Counted from the stretch's first letter, positions 1 through 9,722 are shown. The stretch is DNA of 64,000 nt from Oscillatoria nigro-viridis PCC 7112 (GCF_000317475.1 NC_019729.1:3672501-3736500); one strand, 5' to 3'. Notes: a model not told the origin generated them from the letters alone. Made by a program: numbers and translations.

Positions 1-57
1 GATTGATTCTTGCCCGCCGATCGAGAACACAGGCTAATTTAGAGAAGTATTAATCAG

Positions 58-3000
58 ATGAAAGCAATGGTATTGCCCTCAGACACAGACAATCTCAATG
101 ACAGCGACTGCGAACTAATTTACGCCCCGGGTTCGATTCAACCTCACGGCCTCCTTTTGGTGCTGGAATCTCCGGCGTTGAAAATTTTGCAAGTTAGCAA
201 CAATACTTTTGAGGCGATGGGGCTTTACCCCGAACAACTTTTGGATAAATTTTTAGAGGAATTTGTCGAGACTGAGGAAATTCAGGCTATTGAAAAAGCT
301 TTATTTGAAAACGACCAACAACGTAACAGTATCAGATTATCATTCAAAAGTCAAAACCGCAAGTCTTTTTTTGAGGGGACGCTACATCAATCAAATTCAG
401 CATTAATTGTTGAACTAGAGTCGGTTGTTTCCCCACAGGCTAGCGATTGTTTGAATTGTTATAATTTAGTCCGAGAGCCGATCGACAAAATCCACAAAAC
501 ACCCAACCTGCAAGTGCTGTGTCAGACAGCAGTTGAAGAAATGCGGAGGATGATCGGTTTCGATCGGGCGATCGTCTATCAATTTGATGCCACCGGGGCG
601 GGGGAAGTTGTCGCCGAAGACAAAGTAGAAAGTTTGGCTCCTTTACTGGGACTGCACTATCCGGCTGCCGATATCCCCCCCCAGGCAAGAAACCTGTTCA
701 GCATGAATCTAATTCGGTTTATCCCCGATATTAACTGTCAGCCTGTAGAACTAATTCCTGAGTGCAATCCGCTGACCGGTCGCCCCCTAGATTTGGGCTG
801 CTCTTTGTTGAGAACCGTTTCGCCTTGCCACGTTCAATATCTCAAAAATATGAACGTTGTCGCTAGCATGACATTGACATTAATCAAAGATCGAAAACTC
901 TGGGGATTGATCGCCTGTCACCACCCAACACGCAAGTACGTCAACTACGAAACAAGAACGGCTTGCGAACTGCTAGCAAAGTTTGTGAATCTAGAACTCA
1001 GCTACAAACAAGAGGGCGAAGACCGGGAATATGAAATTAATTTAAAAGAACTTTGTCATAAATTTGTCACGAATATTTCTCAAAAACACTCTTTTGTAGA
1101 AGGTTTACTTAAATACCGAGATGAATTGCTGGCCTTAGTGGGTGCTAGCGGTGGAGTTGTGTGTGCCAATGAAAATTTAACAACCATCGGCAAAACCCCG
1201 GAATTGCTAGAAATTAAAAAATTAATTGATTGGATAAAAACTCAAATAAATAATGATATTTTTTCTACAAATTTTCTCTCAAAGCTGTATCCGCCATCCG
1301 AGAGGTTTAAAGAAGTTGCTAGCGGTTTGCTGGTGCTTACCATATCCGAAATAAAAAATTATTATATTTTGTGGTTCCGTCCCGAAGTCATTCAAACTAT
1401 CAACTGGGCCGGTGAACTAGAGTGGTCAATTAAATTAAAACGGGATGGCAGCAGGCTGAGGTCTCCTCGCAATTCCTTTGAGTTGTGGCAAGAAACTGTG
1501 AGGTTAAAATCTTTGCCTTGGCAGCGGTGCGAAATTGAAATAGCACGAGAACTTCGAGTAGCGATTACTAGCATTGAGTTGCGGAAAATGAATCAGCAGC
1601 TCAGCTTAGCTTTGTCGGCTACCAAAATCGGATTTTGGGACTGGGACTTGCAGAAAAATCGCATTGTTTGGTCGAGGGAACACGAAGAGTTGTTTGGGTT
1701 GGCACCGGGGACTTTTGCCGGAACTTATCAAATGTTTGCAGATTGCGTTCACCCAGAAGATTTAAACAGTATTCAGAATGCTGTAAATCAAGCCCTGGCC
1801 CAGCGATCTGATTACTGTCAGGAATACCGCGTGGTTTGGCCCGACGGCAGCATTCACTGGATTGAGGGGAAAGGTAAGTTTTTTTATAACGAAGCAGCCG
1901 ATGCAGTGCGGATGGTGGGGACAGTTACAGAAATTACCGATCGCAAAGCTAGAGAATTACAGTTGCGCCTGTTGGAATTAGCAGTCACCACCACTAACGA
2001 CGCCGTGTTAATTACCGAAGCTGAACCGATTGAGGAACCGGGCCCGCGAATTCTTTATGTCAACCCAGCTTTCACGCGGATGACCGGCTATACGCTAGAA
2101 GAAGTGGTGGGGAAAACGCCGCGCATCTTGCAAGGAAAAAAAACAGACCGCGCCAGTCTCGCTCGAATTCGGACAGCTTTGAAAAGCTGGCAGCCGCTGC
2201 GAGTTGACACAATCAATTACCGCAAAGACGGGACGGAATTTTGGGTAGAAATGAGCATTGTGCCCATAGCGGACAAAAATGGTGAGTTTACCCACTGGGT
2301 ATCAGTGCACCGGGATATTAGCGATCGCAAACAAGCTGAAGCCGCCCTCCAACAGCTCAACGAACGGTTAGAAATGCGAGTTTTGCAGCGAACCAGAGAA
2401 CTAGAAAGCTCTCAAGCAGAACTCCGGGAAAGCGAAGCTTTATTTCGCTCTCTGAGCGAGAGTTCCCCCGTCGGCATTTTCAAAATCGATACTGAGGGGA
2501 AATGTACCTATACAAATCCTCGCTGTCAAGCAATTGGTGGCTTCACACCTGCAGCAGCTTTAGGAAACGGCTGGATGCGGTTTGTTCACCGCCAAGACCT
2601 CAAACTAATTCTGTCTAAGTGGTCTCAATCGCAATCGCTAGATGGGGAATTTTCCTGCGAATTCCGCCACATCCAGCGAGACGGAACCATTCGGTTTTGT
2701 CGGCTTAAAACAGCTCCGATTTTTTCCGACAAATCTCAACTAATTGGTCACGTCGGCACAGTCACAGATATCACAGAAAGTCGGGCAATTGAAAAAATGA
2801 AAAATGAGTTTATTTCGATTGTCAGCCACGAACTGAGAACTCCGCTTGCCTCCATTCGCGGTTCTTTAGGTTTGCTGGCGGCTGGGGTACTGAAAAATCG
2901 ACCGGAAACTGCTAAACAGATGTTAGAAATCGCTTCGAGCGATACCGAACGGTTAGTGCGTTTGGTCAACGATATTCTCGACTTAGAACGGCTCGATTCG

Positions 3001-3504
3001 AGCAAAGTTATCCTCGTCAAGCAGTGGTGCGATGCCGAGGTTTTGATGCGGAAGTCTGCAGAAGCTGTACTTTCTCTGGCTGCGGAAAATAACATTGATT
3101 TGTCGATTTTGCCCGAAACAGCCCAAATTTGGGCTGACCCCGACAGAATCGTTCAACTGCTGGTAAATTTGTTGAGCAATGCGATTAAATTCTCGGCTCC
3201 AGGGAGTACAGTAACTGTCAGGGTGGAAGATTTGGGCGATCGGGTATTCTTTGAAGTCAAAGATCGAGGGCGGGGGATTCCAGCAGATAAACTAGAAACT
3301 ATCTTTGGACGGTTTCAACAGGTCGATGCTTCTGACTCCCGCCAAAAAGGAGGTACGGGTTTGGGTTTGGCTATCTGTCGCAGCATAGTACAGCAGCACG
3401 GCGGCAAAATTTGGGTCGAAAGTGTTGTCTCACAAGGCTGCAGTTTCTATTTCACAGTGCCTGCACCGTTGGAAGGCGAGGGGGAAAAAAGTTTGGAGGT
3501 TTGA
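58..3504 (+). CDS. Phytochrome sensor histidine kinase (PAS-GAF-PHY-PAS3-HisKA-HATPase)
   Basis: Red/far-red photoreceptor kinase of 1148 residues. The order is an N-terminal PAS_2 domain (about 18-125), a GAF bilin-lyase domain (about 145-315), PHY (about 330-505, with the tongue motif PRNSF at 470-474), three PAS domains (about 515-630, 640-758, 795-908), then HisKA with the H-box SHELRTPL (His924) and a HATPase domain with N, G1 and G2 boxes. GAF carries the ADIPP motif (204-208) and Cys257 in CHVQYLKNM, the position that binds phycocyanobilin in Cph1. Cys18, just before the IQPH motif, is at the biliverdin-binding position of bacteriophytochromes. The second PAS has a LOV-like PRILQG loop but lacks the flavin cysteine. 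A TnpB element starts 11 bp after the stop. A CheY-like gene beyond it may be the partner (inference). Confidence 0.95.
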   Translation: MKAMVLPSDTDNLNDSDCELIYAPGSIQPHGLLLVLESPALKILQVSNNTFEAMGLYPEQLLDKFLEEFVETEEIQAIEKALFENDQQRNSIRLSFKSQNRKSFFEGTLHQSNSALIVELESVVSPQASDCLNCYNLVREPIDKIHKTPNLQVLCQTAVEEMRRMIGFDRAIVYQFDATGAGEVVAEDKVESLAPLLGLHYPAADIPPQARNLFSMNLIRFIPDINCQPVELIPECNPLTGRPLDLGCSLLRTVSPCHVQYLKNMNVVASMTLTLIKDRKLWGLIACHHPTRKYVNYETRTACELLAKFVNLELSYKQEGEDREYEINLKELCHKFVTNISQKHSFVEGLLKYRDELLALVGASGGVVCANENLTTIGKTPELLEIKKLIDWIKTQINNDIFSTNFLSKLYPPSERFKEVASGLLVLTISEIKNYYILWFRPEVIQTINWAGELEWSIKLKRDGSRLRSPRNSFELWQETVRLKSLPWQRCEIEIARELRVAITSIELRKMNQQLSLALSATKIGFWDWDLQKNRIVWSREHEELFGLAPGTFAGTYQMFADCVHPEDLNSIQNAVNQALAQRSDYCQEYRVVWPDGSIHWIEGKGKFFYNEAADAVRMVGTVTEITDRKARELQLRLLELAVTTTNDAVLITEAEPIEEPGPRILYVNPAFTRMTGYTLEEVVGKTPRILQGKKTDRASLARIRTALKSWQPLRVDTINYRKDGTEFWVEMSIVPIADKNGEFTHWVSVHRDISDRKQAEAALQQLNERLEMRVLQRTRELESSQAELRESEALFRSLSESSPVGIFKIDTEGKCTYTNPRCQAIGGFTPAAALGNGWMRFVHRQDLKLILSKWSQSQSLDGEFSCEFRHIQRDGTIRFCRLKTAPIFSDKSQLIGHVGTVTDITESRAIEKMKNEFISIVSHELRTPLASIRGSLGLLAAGVLKNRPETAKQMLEIASSDTERLVRLVNDILDLERLDSSKVILVKQWCDAEVLMRKSAEAVLSLAAENNIDLSILPETAQIWADPDRIVQLLVNLLSNAIKFSAPGSTVTVRVEDLGDRVFFEVKDRGRGIPADKLETIFGRFQQVDASDSRQKGGTGLGLAICRSIVQQHGGKIWVESVVSQGCSFYFTVPAPLEGEGEKSLEV

Positions 3505-3514
3505 GATGGCTTTG

Positions 3515-4930
3515 TTGACACTCCCCTGGCTAAAGCCGAGGGGATTCTTGATTCGCAGAATCGACTTGCCGATGCAGAATTACTTCAACATCGGTAGCGG
3601 TCAATTCTCCACAAGCGTTCGGATCTAAGATCCAAGTTCCGACGTGCCCCGTCGTACTCAACCCCCGACTCAGGATGTTTTTAGCGGCGTTCCAATCTCT
3701 GTCAAGGACAAGCCCGCACCGACAAGCGTGAGGGGAGCGTTGACAGACTTTTCTTAACAATCGTTCCGCAGCTAGAGCATTCTTGGCTGGTTCCATTGGC
3801 TGGTACGGCAATCGTAATTCTTCCGAATACTTTGCCAAAATATTCCAACCAAATTCGGAACGTATACCAAGAAGCGTCGTTAATCGATTTTGCCAGACAG
3901 TGATTCTTCACCATATTTTTAATCCTCAAATCTTCGTAGACTACACAGTCGTTAGACTGGATGACGCATCTTGCCAGCTTCACGGCAAAATCTTGACGCT
4001 GCCTACTTATTTTGAGGTGGCGCTTTCCTAGAATCGCTCTAGCTTTTTTCCGGTTTTGCGAACCCTTAACTCGTTTTGAAACTCGTCTTTGGGCTTTTTT
4101 CAACCTGCGTTCTCCCTGGCGGAGGAAACGCGGGTTATCAACTGCAACGCCATGAGAATCCGTGTAGAACTCTTTGAGTCCCACGTCTAATCCGATGGTC
4201 TTTCCGGTAACTTCAATTTCTTCAGAACGGTCAACTTGCACGCAAAGCTGCACGTAATATCCATCTGCTCGCCTTACCAAGCGTACTCGTTTGATTTGAC
4301 TGCGCTGGTAGAAATGCAAGTCGCGGGTTCCTTTTAATTTAAGTTTGCCGATTCCTTTTTTATCGGTAAAAGTGATTGATTTCCGGTCATCTGCCAGACG
4401 CCAGCCCGTAGTCTTGTACTCTACCGAGCGGTTGTCTTTCTGGAATTGCGGAAACCCTTTTTTTCCTGGGACTTTCTTTTTGCAGTTGTCGTAAAATCGT
4501 GAAATCGCCGACCACGCTCTTTCTGAACTCGATTGTCTGGCCATGCTGTTTAAGTCGTCGCAAAACGGGAATTCCTTCGCTAGAATGGCGCTGTATTTAT
4601 TCAAGTCGTATTTGTTGACTTTTTCGTTTTCCATCCAAAAGCGCAATGCTTTGTTGCGGATGAACTGCACCGTTCTAATTGCTTCGTCTACAGCTTCAAA
4701 TTGCTGCTTTTTACCGTATGCTTTCAACTCGAAAACTAGCATGACTTCGACCCTCATCACGATAGGTTTATGCTAGCAGCGTTGGCTTAACCCGGTTCTC
4801 ATTGTTCACAAAGATTTACATAGTTGTAATTTACAGTACATACAATTCAGAAATCTCATGAAAAATACTGGGAGGCTAAAGCCTCCTTACCCCTTTCATC
4901 CCCGGACTGAAGTCGCGGGGTTTTCAGGGT
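3515..4930 (-). mobile_element. IS200/IS605-type TnpB-only element, copy 1
   Basis: The limits come from comparison with a near-identical copy at 8065-9473: homology begins at the shared TTGACACTC and ends at TTTTCAGGGT. The right-end side (low coordinates) has a hairpin CCCTGGCT/AGCCGAGGG around 3523-3543. The left-end side has a GGAGGCTAAAGCCTCC hairpin (about 4870-4886) and a conserved CCCCGGACTGAAGTCGCGGGG hairpin region (about 4902-4922, given here only as a landmark). Subterminal hairpins are typical of this family. No tnpA is present, so movement would need a transposase in trans. The exact termini are uncertain by a few bases. Confidence 0.8.
3530..4742 (-). pseudogene. tnpB: TnpB (IS605 OrfB family), frameshifted in the zinc finger
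   Basis: RNA-guided nuclease of the TnpB family, whose intact members cut DNA next to the element with an RNA made from its right end. The RuvC-I aspartate (GLDVGLKEFYTD), the RuvC-II glutamate (VYEDLRIKNM) and the first zinc-finger CxxC (ECSSCG) lie in one frame. The second CxC (HACRCG) and the RuvC-III aspartate (DRDWNAAKNIL) lie in another. Alignment with copy 2 places a 1-bp insertion at about 3731-3745. The start at 4742 (MLVFELKAYGKK) matches the start of copy 2; an upstream in-frame Met at 4760 exists. As it stands the product would lack the third catalytic aspartate. A sequencing error is possible but cannot be judged from one sequence. Confidence 0.85.
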
Positions 4931-5064
4931 GTTCTTTATAAGATCTCGCGAAAGCTCAAGTTCCTGCCAACCCACGCGGGTAGAATGATTTTCGGAGGCT
5001 GACAGGTCGATTTTTCTGTTCGGGGTTAAAGTAGGTGATATCATTTCCCGTTACACCGGAATGA

Positions 5065-5106
5065 TGTTGACTGTTGACTGTTGACTGTTGACTGTTGACT
5101 GTTGAC
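5065..5106. repeat. Heptamer tandem repeat TGTTGAC x6
   Basis: Six perfect consecutive copies of TGTTGAC in the gap between the TnpB element and the response regulator. This is a short tandemly repeated repetitive (STRR) type array, a class known from filamentous cyanobacteria. The rest of the 4931-5315 gap shows no gene; an ACGGTT-like stretch near 5270 may be promoter sequence, but I cannot support it. Confidence 0.95.
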
Positions 5107-5315
5107 TCGAATTTACTATTGCGATGCTAACGGATTTGATCTGAGTGGCAAAATATAGCAACAGCACCGACGATTAGGACGTTCTTAAGTGCTGAAACTC
5201 TTAATTTTATTGCTTCTCCCTTTTGCTATATCTGTGAAGAAACCCGGTTGATGAGGCAGCGTGCGTAAGTTTTTTTTCGGTTTACCGTGATTAATTTTAA
5301 ATTTGAGTTTTAATT

Positions 5316-5702
5316 ATGTCAGCAAAGCGCATTTTGGTCATCGATGATGAAAAAAACCTCTGCAGCGTGATTCAGGCCTGTCTGGAACATTTAGGCGGCT
5401 GGATTGTACTAAGCGCGCCCGACGGCAGCCAAGGATTGCTTCTAGCTGAAACTCAACTCCCTGACGCTATTCTGCTAGATGTGATGATGCCGGATATGGA
5501 CGGACTTACTCTGTTTGGTTTGCTGCAAAACAAAGCTGCTACTCGGGGGATTCCGGTGATTTTCCTAACGGCTAAGGTGCAGGCGATGGATTTGAGCGAA
5601 TTTGCTGACTTGGGGTTAGCGGGGGTGATTGCCAAGCCTTTCGATCCTTTGAGTTTGGCACAGCAAGTGGCGGAACTTCTGGGTTGGGAACCGTTGCTTT
5701 AA
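5316..5702 (+). CDS. Single-domain response regulator (CheY-like)
   Basis: Receiver-only protein of 128 residues with no output domain. The acidic pair Asp10-Asp11, the phosphoacceptor Asp55 in LLDVMMPDMDG, Thr85 and Lys107 (AKPFDP) are all in place, so it should accept phosphate from a histidine kinase. It would act by protein contact or as a phosphorelay intermediate. It is the first intact gene after the phytochrome kinase on the same strand, separated only by the TnpB element and a repeat. Phytochrome/CheY-like pairs (cph1-rcp1) are well known in cyanobacteria, so a functional link is plausible but is inference. The ATG at 5316 is the natural start. Confidence 0.93.
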   Translation: MSAKRILVIDDEKNLCSVIQACLEHLGGWIVLSAPDGSQGLLLAETQLPDAILLDVMMPDMDGLTLFGLLQNKAATRGIPVIFLTAKVQAMDLSEFADLGLAGVIAKPFDPLSLAQQVAELLGWEPLL

Positions 5703-6768
5703 ACTGGGGTAAAAGGCGATCGCAGATAGCATATCAAACTCGGCACTTGAAACCGCTACTAGACAAACAAAGTCGGCCCAGCCCGACGGAAGAATCAAGG
5801 GGGCATTACAGCCGGATGACGATCGCAAATCCGCTTTCTGGTTCTCTCGATTATTGCGAAAATTACGCAATTATCTTGGTAAACCGGGTTGATGCGTCCA
5901 GGAAAGTTCTAGTTTTTCCTGCTATTTTCAGAATTTCCTCATTTTTTTGATTTAGCTTTGAGATCGATCGGTGATTGGTTAATTTAAACTCTGATTTCCT
6001 AGAAGTTCTAGAGATGATCTCAGGGAGTCGGGGTTTTTTGTTACCCGCAAAGCCGATCGGCTATCACCGTATTTACAGGCAGAATAACTCCTCCAGCAGT
6101 TACGCACACTTGCCTCAAGAATGATTTTTTTAAACCCGGAACCACGGATGCAGCCAAGTTTTTTGCTAAAAAACTAGCTTTCAGCCTGCTAATCCCAGAT
6201 TTACGCAGATTTCCCTGAGAAACCGGGTTTTTTTACCCCCGATCGCAGATGGAGCCAAATTTTTGGGTAAAAAACCCGGTTTTTGCTTAAGTATTGTAAT
6301 CCCTCCTGCGGCAAAAGTATATTTATCAAAAAAATGATTTTCTTCATAATTTCCTCATATTTTTTAGATAAATTTTACTCGAAGCTTTGGATCAGAAGGT
6401 CGATCGCACTCTTAGTAGCATTCCGCTGCAAAAGAGTGAATCTGTTGTCAGGAGAGTTCGGGCAAGTGACGGTACTTTCGATTAACGGGTGCCACAGCAC
6501 AACCAACCTCAATAAGTCAGGATCTAGGCCCTGCATACCAAACAAACCGGGTTTTTTAACCGGGAAAAACGGAGTTTTTTTGTCCGACCTCTAAGTGTTG
6601 GCAGGATAACTCAATGCTACAAAAATTAATAACTGAAGATGTGATTCGCGCTCTCGAATAACACCCAAAAAATAAGTCGGTCGTTCGATCGAGAGCCCAA
6701 CTCGGAATTGCCAGTAACAGGCAAAGTCAATTCTCAGTAAGTTTTTGAAAGAGTGTGGAGATTTTTTA
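5703..6768. other. 1.07-kb gene-free stretch with palindromic repeats
   Basis: No reading frame here resembles a protein family; the 103-codon frame at 6283-6594 has no start context or recognisable motif and crosses repeat sequence. The stretch contains several AAACCGGGTTTT-type palindromes (about 5880, 6218-6284, 6544-6566) and HIP1-like octamers. The last 40 bp hold the ribosome-binding region of the DUF1830 gene. Confidence 0.6.
6218..6284. repeat. CCGGG-bounded inverted-repeat element (copy A)
   Basis: About 67 bp starting AGAAACCGGGTTTTTT and ending with its approximate complement AAAAAACCCGGTTTTT. Similar elements lie at 28392-28455, 28489-28555 and 59796-59860. This copy has the most diverged centre. 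It looks like a small non-autonomous dispersed repeat. Confidence 0.7.
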
Positions 6769-7077
6769 ATGTCTGAGCAGCTATCTTATAAAGGTAACAA
6801 CCAGATTCTGTGCTATTACGCAAATGTTACCAACCTAGTTCAGGTGGTTCGGATTGGGAACATTCCTAATTGGTACTTTGAAAGAGTGATGTTTCCGGGA
6901 CAGCGACTGATGTTTGAAGCTGCGGCAGAAGCAGTCTTAGAAATTCACACGGGTACGGTGGCAAGTGCTATTTTATCGGACAAGATTCCCTGCTACGTGC
7001 TGCGGGTTATAGAAGAGGTAAGTTCCGACTTTGAGCTGGTGAGGACCGAAAAACAATTGGCGGTATTAGCCGGTTAA
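6769..7077 (+). CDS. DUF1830 domain-containing protein
   Basis: Small cyanobacterial protein of 102 residues and unknown function. The sequence has the family signature: an N-terminal CYYANVT block, then RIGNIPNWYFERVMFPGQR, LEIHTG and IPCYVLRV. No signal peptide or membrane span is seen, so it is probably soluble. A TTG at 6745 would add eight residues, but the ATG at 6769 follows a purine-rich GTGGAG at a suitable distance and matches the usual family start. The next gene, on the same strand, starts 75 bp downstream, so the two may be co-transcribed. Confidence 0.88.
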   Translation: MSEQLSYKGNNQILCYYANVTNLVQVVRIGNIPNWYFERVMFPGQRLMFEAAAEAVLEIHTGTVASAILSDKIPCYVLRVIEEVSSDFELVRTEKQLAVLAG

Positions 7078-7152
7078 AATTCATACGAAATTCAGACGAG
7101 ATCGAGAACGGGCACAAAAATATTAGTTAACGAGTTTTTGGGGACAGGGAAA

Positions 7153-7503
7153 ATGCAGAAAAATCTTGTCAATATTACCTTAGCTGTAGTAACAGAGGAA
7201 GTAGAAATTATCTTGGAGTCTTATCCGAAGCACCCCTACCAACAAGCTTTTTCGCCTTCGGGATTGCGACAGGATTTAATTGCTTATGTGCTCAGCCGAG
7301 TTCCTAATAGATATACTGCGATCGACTCCGGCGAGTCTGCGTCAAACCAAACTGTTCAGGTTAGCTGTTCTTCGGAGCAGTTGCTGCACATAGAAAATTT
7401 GATTCATACTGGAATTCGCGACGTGCTCCACAGCTATCAGAATATAGATTACCGCCTTCCTGAAGAAGTTAAATTCGATTCCAGAGTTGCTAGTTGGTTT
7501 TGA
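7153..7503 (+). CDS. ComFB-like small protein
   Basis: Protein of 116 residues from the ATG at 7153, which follows a GGGACAGGGA ribosome-binding stretch; a TTG at 7138 is less likely. The central part (EEVEIILESYP, then LRQDLIAYVLSRVPNRYTAID) resembles the ComFB fold (late competence development protein) common in cyanobacteria, where members have been described as cyclic-di-GMP receptors. The C-terminal 45 residues, which include a predicted helix (LLHIENLIHTGIRDVLHSY), are not diagnostic. Family membership is by pattern recognition only. It is convergent with the DUF6464 gene; a GCCGAGATTCTCGGC hairpin at about 7528-7542 lies between them. Confidence 0.6.
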   Translation: MQKNLVNITLAVVTEEVEIILESYPKHPYQQAFSPSGLRQDLIAYVLSRVPNRYTAIDSGESASNQTVQVSCSSEQLLHIENLIHTGIRDVLHSYQNIDYRLPEEVKFDSRVASWF

Positions 7504-7586
7504 TAGTTTCTTGGTAAATCAGGGAGACGCCGAGATTCTCGGCACTCTCGGTTGGGCGAGGTGGAATTGTGTACTGGCTTGATGGT

Positions 7587-7940
7587 TCAAGACTTTTGGT
7601 AGTCGCAGCAGCAGTTGCACGGGCCATTGGGATTGACAGCACAGCGCAGAATTTCCGATCGAGCATTAAAACGGCAGCTAGCATCTCCGATAACCCAGAT
7701 GCCGCTTACAAAAGTTCTTTCCGTCGGCGGTGTGGCCGACTGCACGTACAGGGCAATTTTTTGCAGTCGGTAGCGGCCGGATTTGAGTTGATAGCGGTGG
7801 TGGCGTTCCAAAACAGCATAGGTTTCTCCCTCTAAATCTAGATAGTTCCCCGGTTGTGGCGTCCAATCCAGCCGAATGCTACCTAAAAATTGGCGGGGGT
7901 GAGAGAGAATCACCTCTACGGGTAAAGTATTTTGTTCCAT
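7587..7940 (-). CDS. DUF6464 family protein
   Basis: Cyanobacterial protein of 117 residues and unknown function. Recognised by PVEVILSHPRQFLGSIRLDW, the block PQPGNYLDLEGETYAVLERHHRYQL and the tail WVIGDASCRFNARSEILRC with a closing cluster of cysteines (CNCCC) that could bind a metal or form disulfides. No membrane segment is evident. It is convergent with the ComFB-like gene. The second TnpB element lies upstream, its nearer end 125 bp from the start codon. Confidence 0.8.
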   Translation of the reverse strand: MEQNTLPVEVILSHPRQFLGSIRLDWTPQPGNYLDLEGETYAVLERHHRYQLKSGRYRLQKIALYVQSATPPTERTFVSGIWVIGDASCRFNARSEILRCAVNPNGPCNCCCDYQKS

Positions 7941-8064
7941 GTGGCGGTGCGTTCGCGAACTGAACTAAAGGGGCAAATAGTTGACTAAACCTACATTTTC
8001 TTCATCTAGAAAGATAAGTTTTTCTAGAGAGAGTAATTTAGGTTGAGGCGCTAAACTTAACTAT

Positions 8065-9473
8065 TTGACACTCTCCTGGCTAAAGCCGAGGAGATTCTTG
8101 ATTCGCAGAATCGACTTGCCGGTGCAGAATTACTTCAACATCGGTAGCGGTCAATTCTCCACAAGCGTTCGGATCTAAGATCCAAGTTCCGACGTGCCCC
8201 GCCGTACTCAATCCCCGACTCAGGATATTTTTAGCTGCGTTCCAGTCACGATCTAATACGCATCCACACCGACAAGCGTGGGTTCGCGTTGAGAGACTTT
8301 TCTTAACAATTGTTCCGCAACTAGAGCATTCTTGACTTGTTCCGTTAGCTGGCACAGCAATCGTAATTCTTCCGAATACTTTGCCAAAATATTCCAACCA
8401 AATTCGGAACATATACCAAGAAGCGTCGTTAATCGATTTTGCCAGACAGTGATTCTTCACCATATTTTTAATCCTCAAATCTTCGTAGACTACGCAGTCG
8501 TTAGACTGGATGACGCATCTTGCCAACTTCACGGCAAAATCTTTACGCTGTCTGCTTATTTTGAGGTGGCGCTTTCCTAGAATTGCTCTAGCTTTTTTTC
8601 TGTTTTGCGAACCCTTGACTCGTTTTGAAACTCGTTTTTGGGCTTTCTTCAACCTGCGTTCTCCCTTGCGGAGGAAACGCGGGTTATCAACTGCAACGCC
8701 ATTTGAGTCAGTGTAAAACTCTTTAAGTCCTACATCTAACCCGATGGCGTTACCCGTGATTTCAATCTTTTCAGAACGGTCAACTTGAATGCAAAACTGG
8801 ACATAATATCCGTCTGCCCGTCTCACCAAACGTACTCGTTTGATTTGACTGCGCTGAGAGAAATGTAAGTCGCGCGTTCCTTTTAATTTAAGTTTGCCGA
8901 TTCCTTTTTTATCGGTAAAAGTGATTGATTTTCTGTCGTCTGCCAGACGCCAGCCCGTAGTCTTGTATTCGACGGAGCGGTTGTGTTTCTGGAATTGCGG
9001 GAATCCTTTTTTCCTGGGACTTTCTTTTTACAGTTGTCGTAGAATCGGGAGATTGCCGACCACGCTCTTTCTGAGCTAGATTGTCGAGCCATGCTGTTCA
9101 AGTCATCGCCAAACGGAAATTCCTTAGCTAAAACAGCGCTATACTTGTTCAATGCGTATTTATCAACTTTTTCGTTGTCCATCCAAAACCGCAGTGCTTT
9201 GTTTCGGATGAACTGCACTGTTCTAATTGCTTCGTCTACAGCGTCAAATTGCTGTTTTTTCCCGTATGCCTTGAACTCAAAAACTAACATGACTTCGACC
9301 TCATCACGATAGTCTTATGCTACCAGAGTCGGCTTAATATACCTCGATTTGTTCACAAAGATTTACATGGTTTTACTTGACAGCGCCATCCTGAGAGCGC
9401 AGAAAATAGACTGGGAGGCTAAAGCCTCCTTACCCCTTTCATCCCCGGACTAAAGTCGCGGGGTTTTCAGGGT
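8065..9473 (-). mobile_element. IS200/IS605-type TnpB-only element, copy 2
   Basis: Near-identical to the element at 3515-4930, in the same orientation, with the same terminal hairpins (CTCCTGGCT/AGCCGAGGAG at about 8072-8093; GGAGGCTAAAGCCTCC at about 9414-9430). The sequences diverge immediately outside TTGACACTC on one side and CAGGGT on the other. The left end directly abuts the terminal repeat of the IS1634-like element, so one of them landed beside or in the other. Terminal bases are approximate. Confidence 0.8.
8080..9290 (-). pseudogene. tnpB: TnpB (IS605 OrfB family), frameshifted in the N-terminal third
   Basis: Close relative of the copy at 3530-4742. The N-terminal part (from 9290, MLVFEFKAYGKK) and the C-terminal part (from about 8829 upstream to 8080) are in different frames. 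The homologous T-run has seven Ts in copy 1 (4458-4464) and six here (9007-9012), which explains the shift. Downstream of it the RuvC-I, II and III acidic residues and the complete four-cysteine finger (CSSC, CRC) are intact. The two copies are therefore damaged at different places, and each keeps the part the other has lost. Slippage on the A-run during expression could restore the frame, but this is speculative. Confidence 0.85.
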
Positions 9474-9722
9474 TTTATTTATAACCCACATTCCGCACCC
9501 TCAACTGGCACACACGCAGTTGGGGTGCCCCGTCCGAGTCGATCAGTCGGCTCTAGATGAGTAGAAATACTCTCGCCTGCCGTGTCAGGTGATCGAGCAA
9601 GCGATCGATTCAGTTGGAAAATGTACGAGCGTGTAAATTAACAACAAAAACCAATTATCCCCCGTGCGACGCGGAGGATAAAAATAGTCTAAACTCAAGT
9701 AGCAAACAATTCGCTCGATCGA

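Noticed and set aside
6283..6594. 103-codon ORF on the plus strand
   Set aside because: No ribosome-binding site, no family pattern, and it crosses palindromic repeat DNA.
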